Notes under the pieces: generated by a model | Seen by the model: only the letters and a program-made list of their open reading frames with translations | Databases searched by the model: none | What the model was told of the DNA's origin: nothing | Program-made: the position numbers and the translations under genes | Origin: Gemmatimonadaceae bacterium | GTDB taxonomy: Bacteria; Latescibacterota; UBA2968; UBA8231 | Direction of reading: 5' to 3' | Assembly (NCBI GenBank): GCA_002726335.1 | Contig: PBSR01000028.1 | Span: forward strand, 1 to 30,728 | Length of the DNA: 30,728 bases | Shown: one piece after another, positions 1-9,951 of the stretch | How the letters are laid out: each line of letters starts with the position of its first letter | Numbering within the stretch: position 1 is the first letter of the stretch

Positions 1-1
1 C

Positions 2-73
2 AGCGAAAAGATGGACCACTGGGAGCGAGAAGGTGTCCCGGCAGCGGATCCGCATCGCGCGGTGTCCAGTTGA
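2..73 (+). CDS. C-terminal end of an upstream gene (partial)
   Basis: An open frame runs in from the left edge and ends at a TGA at 71-73, giving 23 residues that are strongly charged near the start (SEKMDHWERE) and end in HRAVSS. Codon third positions are rich in G and C, as in the real genes of this window. It lies 22 nt upstream of the small membrane protein and would be in the same operon. The fragment is too short to assign a family. Given the PspF-like regulator downstream, a phage-shock-type gene upstream would make sense, but nothing visible here shows that. Confidence 0.35.
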   Translation, partial: SEKMDHWEREGVPAADPHRAVSS

Positions 74-95
74 CAGACGAAGAAGAGATAAGAAA

Positions 96-242
96 ATGTT
101 GATCAAGATTCTCGGGGCGGCACTGCTCGCCGTGGGCGCGTGGTTCGCCTTTCAGATGCTGCTGGGTGTGATCTGGGCCCTGCTGTCCGTCGCCGTCGTC
201 GGGGGCATGATCTACGGTGGCTTGCGACTGCTGAAGTCCTGA
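96..242 (+). CDS. small two-helix membrane protein, 48 aa
   Basis: The 48-residue product is almost wholly hydrophobic: one helix at about residues 4-18 and a second at about 21-41, with a Lys at position 4 and a short basic tail (LRLLKS). The ATG at 96 is preceded by the purine-rich stretch GAAGAAGAG and is preferred to the upstream in-frame start at 33, which adds only a basic stretch. It ends 8 nt before the histidine kinase gene, so co-transcription is likely. Small membrane proteins of this kind occur with envelope-stress regulators (PspB, PspG are known examples), and the regulator two genes downstream is PspF-like. Function is otherwise unknown. Confidence 0.6.
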   Translation: MLIKILGAALLAVGAWFAFQMLLGVIWALLSVAVVGGMIYGGLRLLKS

Positions 243-250
243 CGCCGACG

Positions 251-1725
251 ATGTCGACCGCCCATCCGCCGACGGGTGTGGACGCCTTCCGGGAGGCGCT
301 TCGGCAGGGACGCCGCTTCTACCGGGAGCAGTGCTGGCCGGAAGCGGTGGGAATTCTCTCCCAGGTGTTGGCCGCCTGTGACGAGAATGATGGGACGGAG
401 AGTCTGCGGTCCGAGGCGCGGTTCCTGCTCGGCATGGCTCGCGTGCAGGAAGGGGATGAGGCAGCAGGCACTGAGGATCTGGAGGCGGCCGCCACCGACG
501 GTTGGCTGGAGGCCCGTTTCCAACTGGCCCTGCTCTACGCCCGCCAGGGCCGCCGCCGTGGCCCTCTGCGCCAACGTGCCATCGATCATCTCGAACATCT
601 CGTCGACGCCGACGCCGAGGATCCTTCTCTGGCCGCCGGTGGCGATCGTGTCAGCTTCGCGCTGGGTGGTCTGTACGCCGAGGGGGAGGCGGCTGGTGAC
701 CCCGAGAAAGCCATCGCCGCCTTCCGTCGCGGACTGGCCCTGAACCCCCTGTCCGCCGTCGGCCACAACCACCTCGGTCAACTGTTGATGCGCACCGACC
801 AGCCTTTGAGCGCACTCGGTGAATTCAAGGTCGCCCTGCAGCTGGACCCCGACTTCCGTGCCGCCCACTCCAATCTGGCGCGGCTGTTCTTCGAGCATGT
901 CAAACCGGCCGACCTGGCAGACGACTACGCCCACATCGTCGAAGAATTCGAGGGGAGAGCACCGCAGGTGCTGGCCCGCCTCTCGCAGGAGCTTGTGGAA
1001 CTGGGCCGCGAGCAGGTCTATCGGGGACTGTACACCAAAGGTCATCAGCTCAAGAATCTGATCGGTGTCGTCGGCAGCCGGCTGCGCCGTGTCGCTCGCA
1101 AGCTGGCACAGACCACCGAGCCTACCACAGCGGACGTGACAGGCGCCGGAGAGGCGCTGCAGCAACTGGAGACCGAGCACGAGAGGCTGTACGAGGAGTG
1201 GGTGGGGTATCTCTCGGCCATGACACCGGATCAGATCACGACCAGCCTCATCGACGCGGCTCGCGTGGTTCGTAGAGTGGCCGACGCCCTGGCGATCGAA
1301 GGTGGAAGGTCGATCCCGATCCGTGTCCAGCAGGGCGTGCCCCGCATCGAGGCCGATGAACGCCTGGTGCGCGAGGCCGTGACCAATCTGTGTCTGAACG
1401 CCCTCGACGCGGTCCGTACGACCGATCCGGGCCAGATCGCCCTGGGAGTCGGGTACGACGAGGAGAAGGGCGTCGTCTACATCGAGGTGGAAGATGACGG
1501 TGGCGGAATCCCGACCGAGCTGCTCGAGCACGTATTCGATCCCGGGTATACGACGAAGGATCAGGGCAACGGCTATGGCCTGGCCATCGCCCGGCGGATC
1601 GCCCGGGCCCATCACGGAGAATTGCGGGTGAAGAGTCGCGTCGGTCACGGCAGCGTCTTCCGCTTCGATCTTCCCGTCAACTTCGACGCCGACAGTACCC
1701 CCGACACACTGGCAGGGAACGTGCT

Positions 1726-1729
<4 letters not shown>
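251..1729 (+). CDS. TPR-repeat sensor histidine kinase
   Basis: The 492-residue product has no membrane segment and appears cytoplasmic. Residues about 10-215 form helical TPR-like repeats, clearest at 137-215 (AIAAFRRGLALNP, ALGEFKVALQLDP). A dimerisation/phosphoacceptor region follows with the candidate His265 in GHQLKNLIG. The C-terminal ATPase domain shows an N box (EAVTNLCLNALDAV, 375-388), a G1 box (DDGGGIP, 415-421) and a G2 box (QGNGYGLAI, 438-446). It should autophosphorylate and pass phosphate to the regulator whose GTG start overlaps its stop by 4 nt. TPRs suggest that the input is a protein partner rather than a small ligand. The ATG at 251 was chosen because the upstream extension overlaps the small membrane gene. 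Confidence 0.85.
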
Positions 1730-3162
<1,433 letters not shown>

Positions 3163-3200
3163 CAACTCCTCACTCGCTCCTTGCGGCACCCGCCGTGTTC

Positions 3201-3236
3201 AAGGCGTCTCGGCCAGTCCAGGCCGGGACGCCTTTT
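3201..3236 (+). terminator. rho-independent terminator after the two-component operon
   Basis: The arm AAGGCGTC (3201-3208) pairs perfectly with GACGCCTT (3227-3234). The stem continues inward through a T-G wobble and CGGCC/GGCCG, leaving a 6-nt loop AGTCCA. A run of four T ends the hairpin. It lies 39 nt past the regulator stop codon and before the next gene. Confidence 0.85.
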
Positions 3237-3274
3237 GCGTTCTGCCCGACGCCACCCAAATCACGAGGCATGAT

Positions 3275-5776
3275 ATGCATCAAGCGCGAACATCTGTGCG
3301 CCGCCGCCGGCGCTGCGTCGGCGGTACAGCTGCCATCGCTTTTCTCGCCCTGACGTCGATTTCGTCCGAGGCCACGGGGGGGGCTGTCCTCGCCCTCGAA
3401 GGCGGCCAGGCACATCTCGAAGTCGAAGATGCGCCGGGTCTGCACTCACCGACGGCACTGACTCTGTCGACCTGGTTCCGCGCCGATAAGCTGCACAGTT
3501 GGCAGTCGCTTCTCTGGAAGGGGGATCAGCCCGATCGTGATCCCTGGAAGAACCGTGAGTTCGGCCTGTTCCTCAACGGGGGTTCCGTCCACATCAGCTC
3601 CACCCCCGTGAGCCGTCGACATCGTGGGCATCTCTACCTCGATACGCCGCGTGGTGCCGTGCAGGCCGGGCGCTGGCACCACGTTGCCGCCGTGATCACG
3701 AGCGATGTTGATGGGGGGGCCATGCGCATCTACGTGGATGGCGAGCTGGCAGCCAGCAGACCCTATGACCGGAGTGGAATCCAGGACGCCACGGGACCTC
3801 TGTGGATCGGGGGAATCCCCGGACAGGGCGTCGCCTTCCACGGTCAGGTGGACGAAGTACAGCTCTGGCGCCGCGCCCTGACGGGAGACGAGATCAGAGC
3901 CCGGATGGCGGCTCCGGCGGTGCCTGACGATCCCGGGCTGATGGCATACTACCGCTTCGACGAGACCACCGTCCGCGGTGCCGTTCTGGATCATACGGGT
4001 CGGCACCACGGACGTTTGGTGTCGGGTGCATATCTGCGAGGCGCGGGAGGAGCGGTCGTTGCCGCCCTGCCCGCCATCACCATCCCACAGGCCGTACCAC
4101 AGACGACGACAACCACCACGACGAGCAGCGGTCCAACGACAACGACGACAACGGCACCGCCCGCGGCGGCAGCCGCACCGGCACTTCTGGCCTTCGCCGA
4201 GGTTCCCGGCACGAGTTGGATCTCGGGGGAACAGGCTGACCTCGTCATCCAGGCGATCGGCAGCCACGATCACGAGGTCCGCCATGAGGCAGTGAAGTTG
4301 ATCCCCCGACTCGATCCGGGGCGCCGGACCGAGGCGATGCGACGGGCGATCAAGAGTCACGACAGCTTCGTACGTCGCCATGCGGCAGGCCTGCTGTCCC
4401 AGGTCGAAGACGCAGGTGCGGGTGACATCACACAGCTGGCCTTACAGCACCACGACGCGCAGGTCCGGCTGGTGGCGACGCGGAGCCTGAACCTCACCCA
4501 TGTGATCCCCACGGTTCCGGTTGTGGTTTTGCCGGTTCCCGCGGCAGTCCCGTCGGTCCCGGTACGCCCGGCGGCCCCGGAATGGTCGTCTCATCGCTAC
4601 GAGGGCTGGGAGCACAAGTGGTCGGCGGAGGGACCCGATTTCTGGGGGCTCGAACAGCAGGGCCTGCTGGCGCGCTACAACCGGGCCGAGGGGCTGTTTC
4701 TCGGCTGGCGTCAGGCCCGTGAGTATCAGTCGCAGTCGGGTGTGGCCAACTACGGTGAACTCGGCCACGGGCTGGCCTCCGGCGCCTGGCGCTGGCAGGC
4801 GGGAGGCGAGCTGTTCACCTACTACGGCCCTCCGACCCAATCTTCGCATCTGGCCGTCCTCGGTGTGGAGCTTCACGACCTGACCGACACGCAGGACGGG
4901 TGGCTCATCTCCGAGGAGGAGAACTCCGCCGCCGCCGCCCTGTTGCGTCGTGACTACCGGGATCATTACCGACGCACCGGTGGCAGCCTCTACACGTCAC
5001 ACAACATCGGCGGTGTACTGCAGGTCGGCGCCCGTTGGTCGCGGGACCGATTCGAGTCGATGGACAACAACACGGACTGGGCTCTGTTCGGTGAGAGCTG
5101 GTCGGATCCCGCCTTCCGCGCCAATCCCGCCATCGACGAGGGGGATGTGATCAACGCCCGGGCGGACGTCCAGCTGGATACGCGAAATCAGGTCGGTGAC
5201 CCCCACCGAGGCTGGTTCATCAATGCCTACGCCGAACGGTCCGGAGGCGTGCTCGGCGGGGACTACCGCTTCAAGCGATATCTCCTCGATCTGCGTCGGT
5301 ACCAGCCCATGGGAACCGGCACTCGCCTGGACCTGCGTCTGCGCGGCGGCACCGCCAAGGGCGATCTGCCTCGACAGTATGTCTATCGCCTCGGCGGTCT
5401 CGGCTCGGTTCGCGGCTACGGCTTCAAGGCCTTCGCTGGCGATCGCTCGGTGCTTGTCAACGCCCAATACTGGATCGATGCCGACAGCCACTGGCAGGAC
5501 GAGTTGCCACTGGACGGTCTGGGTCTGGGCGTGTTCTTCGACGCGGGGGCTGCCTGGTTTGCCCACGACCGCTCCGATCCCTTCACCGGGTTCCGTGACC
5601 TGGCCCTCGGCGTCGACACGGGACCGGCGTGGAAGCGGGCCTTGGGCCTGGCCGTCGGTACGGCCGACGACGGCCTGCGCCTGGAGTTCGCCCGGGCCCT
5701 CGACGACGATCCCGGCGCCATCGAACCCACGTCGGCGGGCTGGTCGATGACGGCACGGATCTCGCGTGCCTTCTGA
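3275..5776 (+). CDS. LamG-HEAT-Omp85-type outer-membrane barrel fusion protein
   Basis: The 833-residue product begins with a basic N-terminus (RRRRR) and a hydrophobic stretch (16-30) that looks like a signal peptide. Residues about 37-255 form a concanavalin-like LamG domain (TLSTWFRADK, GRWHHVAAV, IYVDGELA, GQVDEVQLWRRALT). A Thr-rich linker lies at 277-296. Three HEAT/armadillo-like helical repeats lie at about 318-406 (HDHEVRHEAV, HDSFVRRHAA, HDAQVRLVAT). Residues about 440-833 look like a BamA/Omp85 surface-antigen barrel: LDTRNQVGDPHRGWF, YRLGGLGSVRGYGF and a final Phe. The VRGY motif is the Omp85 barrel signature. No POTRA domains are visible; the N-terminal modules stand in their place. 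It probably sits in the outer membrane with the LamG and HEAT modules in the periplasm. Function is unknown. The ATG at 3275 has ACGAGG about 6 nt upstream. Confidence 0.78.
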   Translation: MHQARTSVRRRRRCVGGTAAIAFLALTSISSEATGGAVLALEGGQAHLEVEDAPGLHSPTALTLSTWFRADKLHSWQSLLWKGDQPDRDPWKNREFGLFLNGGSVHISSTPVSRRHRGHLYLDTPRGAVQAGRWHHVAAVITSDVDGGAMRIYVDGELAASRPYDRSGIQDATGPLWIGGIPGQGVAFHGQVDEVQLWRRALTGDEIRARMAAPAVPDDPGLMAYYRFDETTVRGAVLDHTGRHHGRLVSGAYLRGAGGAVVAALPAITIPQAVPQTTTTTTTSSGPTTTTTTAPPAAAAAPALLAFAEVPGTSWISGEQADLVIQAIGSHDHEVRHEAVKLIPRLDPGRRTEAMRRAIKSHDSFVRRHAAGLLSQVEDAGAGDITQLALQHHDAQVRLVATRSLNLTHVIPTVPVVVLPVPAAVPSVPVRPAAPEWSSHRYEGWEHKWSAEGPDFWGLEQQGLLARYNRAEGLFLGWRQAREYQSQSGVANYGELGHGLASGAWRWQAGGELFTYYGPPTQSSHLAVLGVELHDLTDTQDGWLISEEENSAAAALLRRDYRDHYRRTGGSLYTSHNIGGVLQVGARWSRDRFESMDNNTDWALFGESWSDPAFRANPAIDEGDVINARADVQLDTRNQVGDPHRGWFINAYAERSGGVLGGDYRFKRYLLDLRRYQPMGTGTRLDLRLRGGTAKGDLPRQYVYRLGGLGSVRGYGFKAFAGDRSVLVNAQYWIDADSHWQDELPLDGLGLGVFFDAGAAWFAHDRSDPFTGFRDLALGVDTGPAWKRALGLAVGTADDGLRLEFARALDDDPGAIEPTSAGWSMTARISRAF
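4103..4153 (+). repeat. low-complexity ACN (Thr) codon repeat
   Basis: An imperfect run of ACG/ACA/ACC codons encodes 14 Thr in 17 residues, split by SSGP, between the LamG and HEAT parts of the barrel protein. It is a flexible linker, perhaps prone to length change by slippage. Confidence 0.8.
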
Positions 5777-5866
5777 CGCTTGACGGCGCCGGGTTCCGCC
5801 GCTTCTTACATCGCCGGATCTCAGTGGAGCAGCGAAGGCGGACCTCAGCAGCGAGACATTCGAAAG

Positions 5867-6181
5867 ATGGAGAAGCAGTTCCGAGTCGAGACCTTCCTCG
5901 AAGGTGACCTGGCCGAACTCTACGGAGCCGTGCTGGCCGAGTTCGAGCAGGCCAGCGGCATGAGCCTGTCGCAGGTGAACGAAGCATTGCTGCAGACGGG
6001 CATGCTGTTCCACCTGACGATGATGACGTCCATGGGGATCGTGCGTGACGCCGAACAGTGCCAGCAGCTGGACGGCCTGGCAGAACGCATAGGCAAGGAG
6101 AACCTGCTGTGGGAGATCGTCGAAATGGCGCGGCGCCACTGGCGTGAAGGCGGCACCGGCGCCATCGACCTCAAGGCCTGA
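5867..6181 (+). CDS. small helical protein of unknown function, 104 aa
   Basis: The product is predicted to be mostly helical and soluble (for example DLAELYGAVLAEFEQ and LAERIGKENLLWEIVEMARRH), with several Met residues in its middle (GMLFHLTMMTSMG). I do not recognise the family. The ATG at 5867 is chosen over an upstream TTG at 5780 because the extra 29 residues look non-conserved and start only 4 nt after the barrel gene. It ends 4 nt before the next gene, so the two are very likely co-transcribed and perhaps work together. Confidence 0.6.
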   Translation: MEKQFRVETFLEGDLAELYGAVLAEFEQASGMSLSQVNEALLQTGMLFHLTMMTSMGIVRDAEQCQQLDGLAERIGKENLLWEIVEMARRHWREGGTGAIDLKA

Positions 6182-6185
6182 ACTC

Positions 6186-7355
6186 ATGACATACACGACG
6201 ATGTGGTCGTACTTGTGGGACCTCGAAGCGGACGGCATCGACGATTCGGTGCGACGTCTTCGAGGCGAGATCGGCCTCGACGCCATCAGCGTCGCCACCG
6301 CGTACCACACCTTCGAGCAGCTGCGGCCTCAACGACGGGGAGGCAAGCTGCTGCGAGGCGAGCAGGCGGCGCTCTACTTCCAGCCGGATCCCGAGCTCTA
6401 TGGTGATACGGCGATCCGGCCCCGGGTGGCGGAGCTGGCCAGCAAGTGCGATCCCCTGGCGCGGCTGCGCGATGCAGCTGGCAGGGAGGGCCTCGACCTG
6501 ATCTCCTGGACGGTTTGTCTGCACAACAGCTTTCTTTGCGGACAATACCCTGACCTGGCTCAGCGCACGGCCTACGGCGACAGCCTCGGCTGGATCCTGT
6601 GTCCGGGTTGCCCTGATGTGCGGGCCTACGTGGTGGCTCTGTGCCGCGATCTGGCCCTCAACTACGGGGTTCGCCGAATCGAGCTGGAGACCTGCAACTT
6701 CGGCGGCTACGGTCACAGCCATCACCACGTGAAGGATGGCACCCGGCTTGGGGCAGTCGGTCGCTACCTGTTCAGCCTCAGTTTCTCCTCCGGTTGCTGT
6801 GCTGAGGCCGAGGCCCGGGGTATCGACGTGGAAGGCCTGCGGCGTTGGGTAGTGGAACAGCTGGATCCGGTGTTCCGCGACGGGCAGCCGCTGGAGGGCA
6901 GCATCGAGGAAACCGTGGCCGACCACGAGGGCCTGCGTGCCTTCCAGCAGATGCGGGAGGAACTGGTCGCGTCCCTGGTGGCCGAGGTGCGGGCCGCTAC
7001 CGCACCGACCTCGACGGGAGTTTCCTTCCTTCTGATGGGGGACCGCTGGACGTCCGGCATCCGTGCGGACCTGATAGCTCCTCATTGTGATCGTCAGGGC
7101 ATCCTGGCCTACACCGATTCGCCGGACGAGGTAGAGGGCCGGGTGCAAGCCGCACTGACGGGGGGTGTGCCCCGGGCGGACCGTCTGGTGGCCGGGCTCT
7201 GCGCCTACCCGCCTGCGAGCCCCGATGCAGAGACGCTGCAGGCGACGGCCCAGGCGGCGGTACGGGCAGGGGTCGAGGAGCTGTCCTTCTACAATTATGG
7301 TATCTGCCCGCCAGCGTGCCTGGACTGGGTAAGGTCCTGTATTCGCTCCATTTGA
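6186..7355 (+). CDS. TIM-barrel-like protein of unknown function
   Basis: The 389-residue product alternates beta and alpha segments in a way that suggests a TIM barrel of the glycoside-hydrolase-like type (GLDAISVATAYHTF, GLDLISWTVCLHNS, VRRIELETCNFGG, GILAYTDSP, VEELSFYNYG). Striking features are a Cys-rich stretch (LCPGCPD), a Glu followed by a His cluster (IELETCNFGGYGHSHHHV) that could bind a metal or act in catalysis, and a CC pair (SSGCCAEAE). No signal peptide is visible. I cannot name a substrate; a sugar hydrolase or isomerase-type role is only an inference from fold style. The ATG at 6186 follows the upstream stop by 4 nt. Confidence 0.65.
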   Translation: MTYTTMWSYLWDLEADGIDDSVRRLRGEIGLDAISVATAYHTFEQLRPQRRGGKLLRGEQAALYFQPDPELYGDTAIRPRVAELASKCDPLARLRDAAGREGLDLISWTVCLHNSFLCGQYPDLAQRTAYGDSLGWILCPGCPDVRAYVVALCRDLALNYGVRRIELETCNFGGYGHSHHHVKDGTRLGAVGRYLFSLSFSSGCCAEAEARGIDVEGLRRWVVEQLDPVFRDGQPLEGSIEETVADHEGLRAFQQMREELVASLVAEVRAATAPTSTGVSFLLMGDRWTSGIRADLIAPHCDRQGILAYTDSPDEVEGRVQAALTGGVPRADRLVAGLCAYPPASPDAETLQATAQAAVRAGVEELSFYNYGICPPACLDWVRSCIRSI

Positions 7356-7371
7356 GAGCTTTTCTGCCTGG

Positions 7372-7400
7372 TTGACATAGGCCTGCAGCGCGGCTAGATT
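7372..7400 (+). promoter_or_regulatory. sigma-70-type promoter upstream of iscU-sodA
   Basis: A perfect -35 box TTGACA (7372-7377) and a -10 box TAGATT (7395-7400) are separated by exactly 17 nt. Transcription would start near 7407, about 19 nt before the GTG start of the IscU-like gene. Confidence 0.8.
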
Positions 7401-7425
7401 CCGCTGTTCCCATCCTGGACAGCCC

Positions 7426-7815
7426 GTGACCGAACTCTACAACGACACCGTACTCGACCATTTCCGGCATCCGCGAAACACAGGGGTCCTCGAGGGGGCC
7501 GAAGCCGTGGGCAAGGCGGTAAACTCGGCTTGCGGAGACGTCCTCCATCTCTATCTACAGATCGAGGATGACCACGTTCGCGCTGCCCGATTTCAGACCT
7601 TTGGTTGCGCCGCCGCCATCGCCGCAGGCTCCTGCCTCACGGAGATGGTCACGGGGCGCACGCTCGACGAACTTCGTGGCCTCCGGCGTCAGGACGTTGT
7701 GGATGCCCTCGGCGGCCTGCCGCCGATGAAAGTCCACTGCTCCGTGCTCGCCGAGGACGCGATCCGGGCGGCACTCGAAGACTTCGGCAAGCGCAGACCG
7801 TCAGCCCAGTCATAG
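7426..7815 (+). CDS. iscU: IscU/NifU-type iron-sulfur cluster scaffold
   Basis: The 129-residue product matches the IscU fold over its length: LDHFRHPRN near the N-terminus, then the three conserved ligand cysteines Cys36 (NSACGD), Cys61 (TFGCAAAI) and Cys105 (MKVHCSVLAEDA), with Asp38 and His104 beside them. These residues assemble a transient cluster in the cytoplasm before transfer to client proteins. The usual partner, a cysteine desulfurase (IscS), is not in the window, so this copy is either an orphan or served from elsewhere. The GTG start at 7426 fits the promoter 26 nt upstream. Likely clients nearby are the radical SAM enzyme and the 8Fe ferredoxin downstream. SufU-type zinc proteins are the main alternative, but the family motif around Cys105 favours IscU. 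Confidence 0.88.
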   Translation: MTELYNDTVLDHFRHPRNTGVLEGAEAVGKAVNSACGDVLHLYLQIEDDHVRAARFQTFGCAAAIAAGSCLTEMVTGRTLDELRGLRRQDVVDALGGLPPMKVHCSVLAEDAIRAALEDFGKRRPSAQS

Positions 7816-7854
7816 TCACTCCGCCTCGCCACAACTGGCAAAGGACTCTCAACC

Positions 7855-8469
7855 ATGGCTTACTCTCTGCCCGACCTGCCCTACGCCCACGACGCCCTGG
7901 AGCCCATCATCGACAAAGCGACGATGGAGATTCACCACGGCAAGCATCACAACGCCTACGTGACAAACCTGAACGCGGCTCTCGAGGGCCACGACGACCT
8001 CGCTGCCAAGAGCATTGAGGACCTGATCTCAGACCTCGATGCTGTACCGGAAGACATCCGAACCGCCGTACGCAACAATGGTGGAGGACACGCCAACCAC
8101 AGCCTGTTCTGGCAGGTCATGGCGCCGGAAGGCCAGCGTGGCGAACCCTCGGCGGATTTCATGAAAGCTGCCGAGGCTGCCTTTGGCACTGGTGAGGCCT
8201 GCCATGAGGCCTTTAACAAGGCTGGGGCAACCCGCTTCGGCAGCGGCTGGGCCTGGTGTGTGATCAAAGACGGCAAGATGAACATCATGAGCACGCCGAA
8301 TCAGGACAGCCCTATGATGACGGGCGAGGGCACGCCGATCATCGGCCTCGACGTCTGGGAGCACGCTTACTATCTGAACTACCAGAATCGCCGACCGGAC
8401 TATATTGCAGCCTGGGGAGACGTGATCAACTGGAACGAAGTGAACCGCCGCTTCGACGAGGCGATGTAG
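7855..8469 (+). CDS. sodA: superoxide dismutase, Mn/Fe family (Mn type)
   Basis: The 204-residue product is a full-length Fe/Mn superoxide dismutase. It converts superoxide to oxygen and hydrogen peroxide. Metal ligands are visible as His27 ([11 protein letters not shown]), His82 ([10 protein letters not shown]) and the Asp and His of [10 protein letters not shown]. Gly at the start of GGHANH and the Gln of TPNQDSPMM are the pattern of Mn-type enzymes; iron-type enzymes put the active-site Gln elsewhere. Metal use cannot be proved from sequence. No signal peptide is present, so it is cytoplasmic. It follows the iron-sulfur scaffold gene by 39 nt and precedes an oxygen-sensitive radical SAM enzyme by 10 nt, a sensible protective grouping. 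Confidence 0.95.
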   Translation: MAYSLPDLPYAHDALEPIIDKATMEIHHGKHHNAYVTNLNAALEGHDDLAAKSIEDLISDLDAVPEDIRTAVRNNGGGHANHSLFWQVMAPEGQRGEPSADFMKAAEAAFGTGEACHEAFNKAGATRFGSGWAWCVIKDGKMNIMSTPNQDSPMMTGEGTPIIGLDVWEHAYYLNYQNRRPDYIAAWGDVINWNEVNRRFDEAM

Positions 8470-8479
8470 GGACAACACC

Positions 8480-9901
8480 ATGGCCATCGACGCTTCCACC
8501 GGCCGCTGCGCCGAAGCCGAGGCATCACAGACCGATGCCTCGGCCTGTCTGCCGACCGGATGTACAGGCGCCGTTGAGGGACATCATGCCATCCTCGACG
8601 ACAGCCACCGTGATCTGCGGGACGACGAGTTCTGGCGACAGGTCCCTGCGTACGCCGAACTGACGGCCGACGAGTTTCACGATCACCGGTTTCAGAGCCG
8701 CAACTGCGTCACCAGCGCTGGCAAACTGCGATCGGTTCTGGGAGGGCGAGTCTCAGAGTCATTCACCGCCGATGTCGAAGCCGGCGTGCAGCGGTCGACG
8801 ATGAGTCTGCGAGTGTCTCCGTACCTGCTCTCCCTCATCGATTGGGAGAATCCGGAAACCGACCCGATCCGCACCCAGTTCCTGCCTCTGGCGTCCCGCC
8901 TGAAGCCCGATCATCCGGAGCTTCATTTCGACTCCCTGGACGAACAGGCAAACTCTCCGGTGCCCGGGTTGATCCACCGTTATCACGACCGGGCACTGCT
9001 TCTCGCCCTCGATACATGTCCTGTGTACTGCCGGTTCTGTACCCGATCGTATTCGGTGGGACTCGATACCGATGGTGTCGAGAAGGTCCACTTCGCCGCC
9101 ACGCTGGAACGCTGGGAGCGGGCCTTCGACTACATTCGACACCATCGCGAGATCGAAGATGTCGTCGTCAGTGGCGGGGACATGTACAACCTGAAGGCGG
9201 AGCAGGTGGCGCTGCTGGGGCGGACACTCCTCGATATCGATCACGTGCGCCGGTTCCGCTATGCTACCAAGGGCCCGGCGGTGATGCCGCAGAAACTCGT
9301 CACCGATGGCGACTGGGTGGAAGCCGTCGCCTCGGTGGCCGAAGAGGGGCGTCGTCGCCACAAGCAGGTCTCGCTCCACACCCACTTCAATCATCCCGCG
9401 GAAATCACCGCCATCACGCGCCAGGGGCTCGATCGGTTGATGCAGCGCGGCGTCATCGTGCGCAACCAGGCAGTTCTGCAACGTGGTGTGAACGATGATG
9501 TGCACACGATGCTGGCCCTGGTCCGCCGGCTCTCCCATATGAACGTACAGCCGTACTACGTCTTTCTGCACGATATGGTGCGCGGCGTAGAGGAACTGCG
9601 CACGACGCTGCAGACGGCCATTGATCTCGAGAAGCAGGTGCGTGGGGCGACGGCGGGATTCAATATTCCGGCCTTCATCCTCGATACCATGGGCGGCGGC
9701 GGCAAACGCCACGTGCATTCCCACGAGAACTACGACCGTGACACGGGAATCGGGGTATTCTCCAGCCCTGTGGTACGGCCGGGACGCAGATTCTTTTATT
9801 TTGACCCCATCCACGAACTCAGCCCGGAGGTCCAGGATCGCTGGAGCGATGCAGACGAGCGGGCGGCCATGATCCAGGCCGCGAGTCAGAGGACCGGCTA
9901 G
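8480..9901 (+). CDS. KamA-family radical SAM lysine 2,3-aminomutase
   Basis: The 473-residue product has the radical SAM cluster motif at Cys180, Cys184 and Cys187 (CPVYCRFCTRS) and the KamA PLP lysine in MGGGGKRHV (Lys409). Two Asp residues that contact the lysine side chain in the clostridial enzyme can be aligned by eye: Asp365 (FLHDMVRG) and Asp402 (ILDTMGGGG). This favours a lysine-type rather than a glutamate-type aminomutase, which changes these positions. The reaction would be L-lysine to L-beta-lysine. No beta-lysine acetyltransferase (ablB) lies beside it, so the osmolyte N-acetyl-beta-lysine pathway is not supported here. The first 45 residues contain three extra Cys and look non-conserved. 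AGGGA just upstream supports the ATG at 8480. Confidence 0.85.
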   Translation: MAIDASTGRCAEAEASQTDASACLPTGCTGAVEGHHAILDDSHRDLRDDEFWRQVPAYAELTADEFHDHRFQSRNCVTSAGKLRSVLGGRVSESFTADVEAGVQRSTMSLRVSPYLLSLIDWENPETDPIRTQFLPLASRLKPDHPELHFDSLDEQANSPVPGLIHRYHDRALLLALDTCPVYCRFCTRSYSVGLDTDGVEKVHFAATLERWERAFDYIRHHREIEDVVVSGGDMYNLKAEQVALLGRTLLDIDHVRRFRYATKGPAVMPQKLVTDGDWVEAVASVAEEGRRRHKQVSLHTHFNHPAEITAITRQGLDRLMQRGVIVRNQAVLQRGVNDDVHTMLALVRRLSHMNVQPYYVFLHDMVRGVEELRTTLQTAIDLEKQVRGATAGFNIPAFILDTMGGGGKRHVHSHENYDRDTGIGVFSSPVVRPGRRFFYFDPIHELSPEVQDRWSDADERAAMIQAASQRTG

Positions 9902-9951
9902 TGCGTTATATTAGGATAGTATCGACCACGAAATGAAACGGACGTCACGTT

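Noticed and set aside
5780..5812. A TTGACG box with a later TTACAT as a promoter for the 104-residue protein
   Set aside because: The spacing is about 20 nt and the -10 box matches poorly. The upstream barrel gene ends nearby, so read-through is simpler.
4997..6310. A 437-codon minus-strand open frame
   Set aside because: It runs across the barrel gene and two downstream genes without any recognisable domain or start context.
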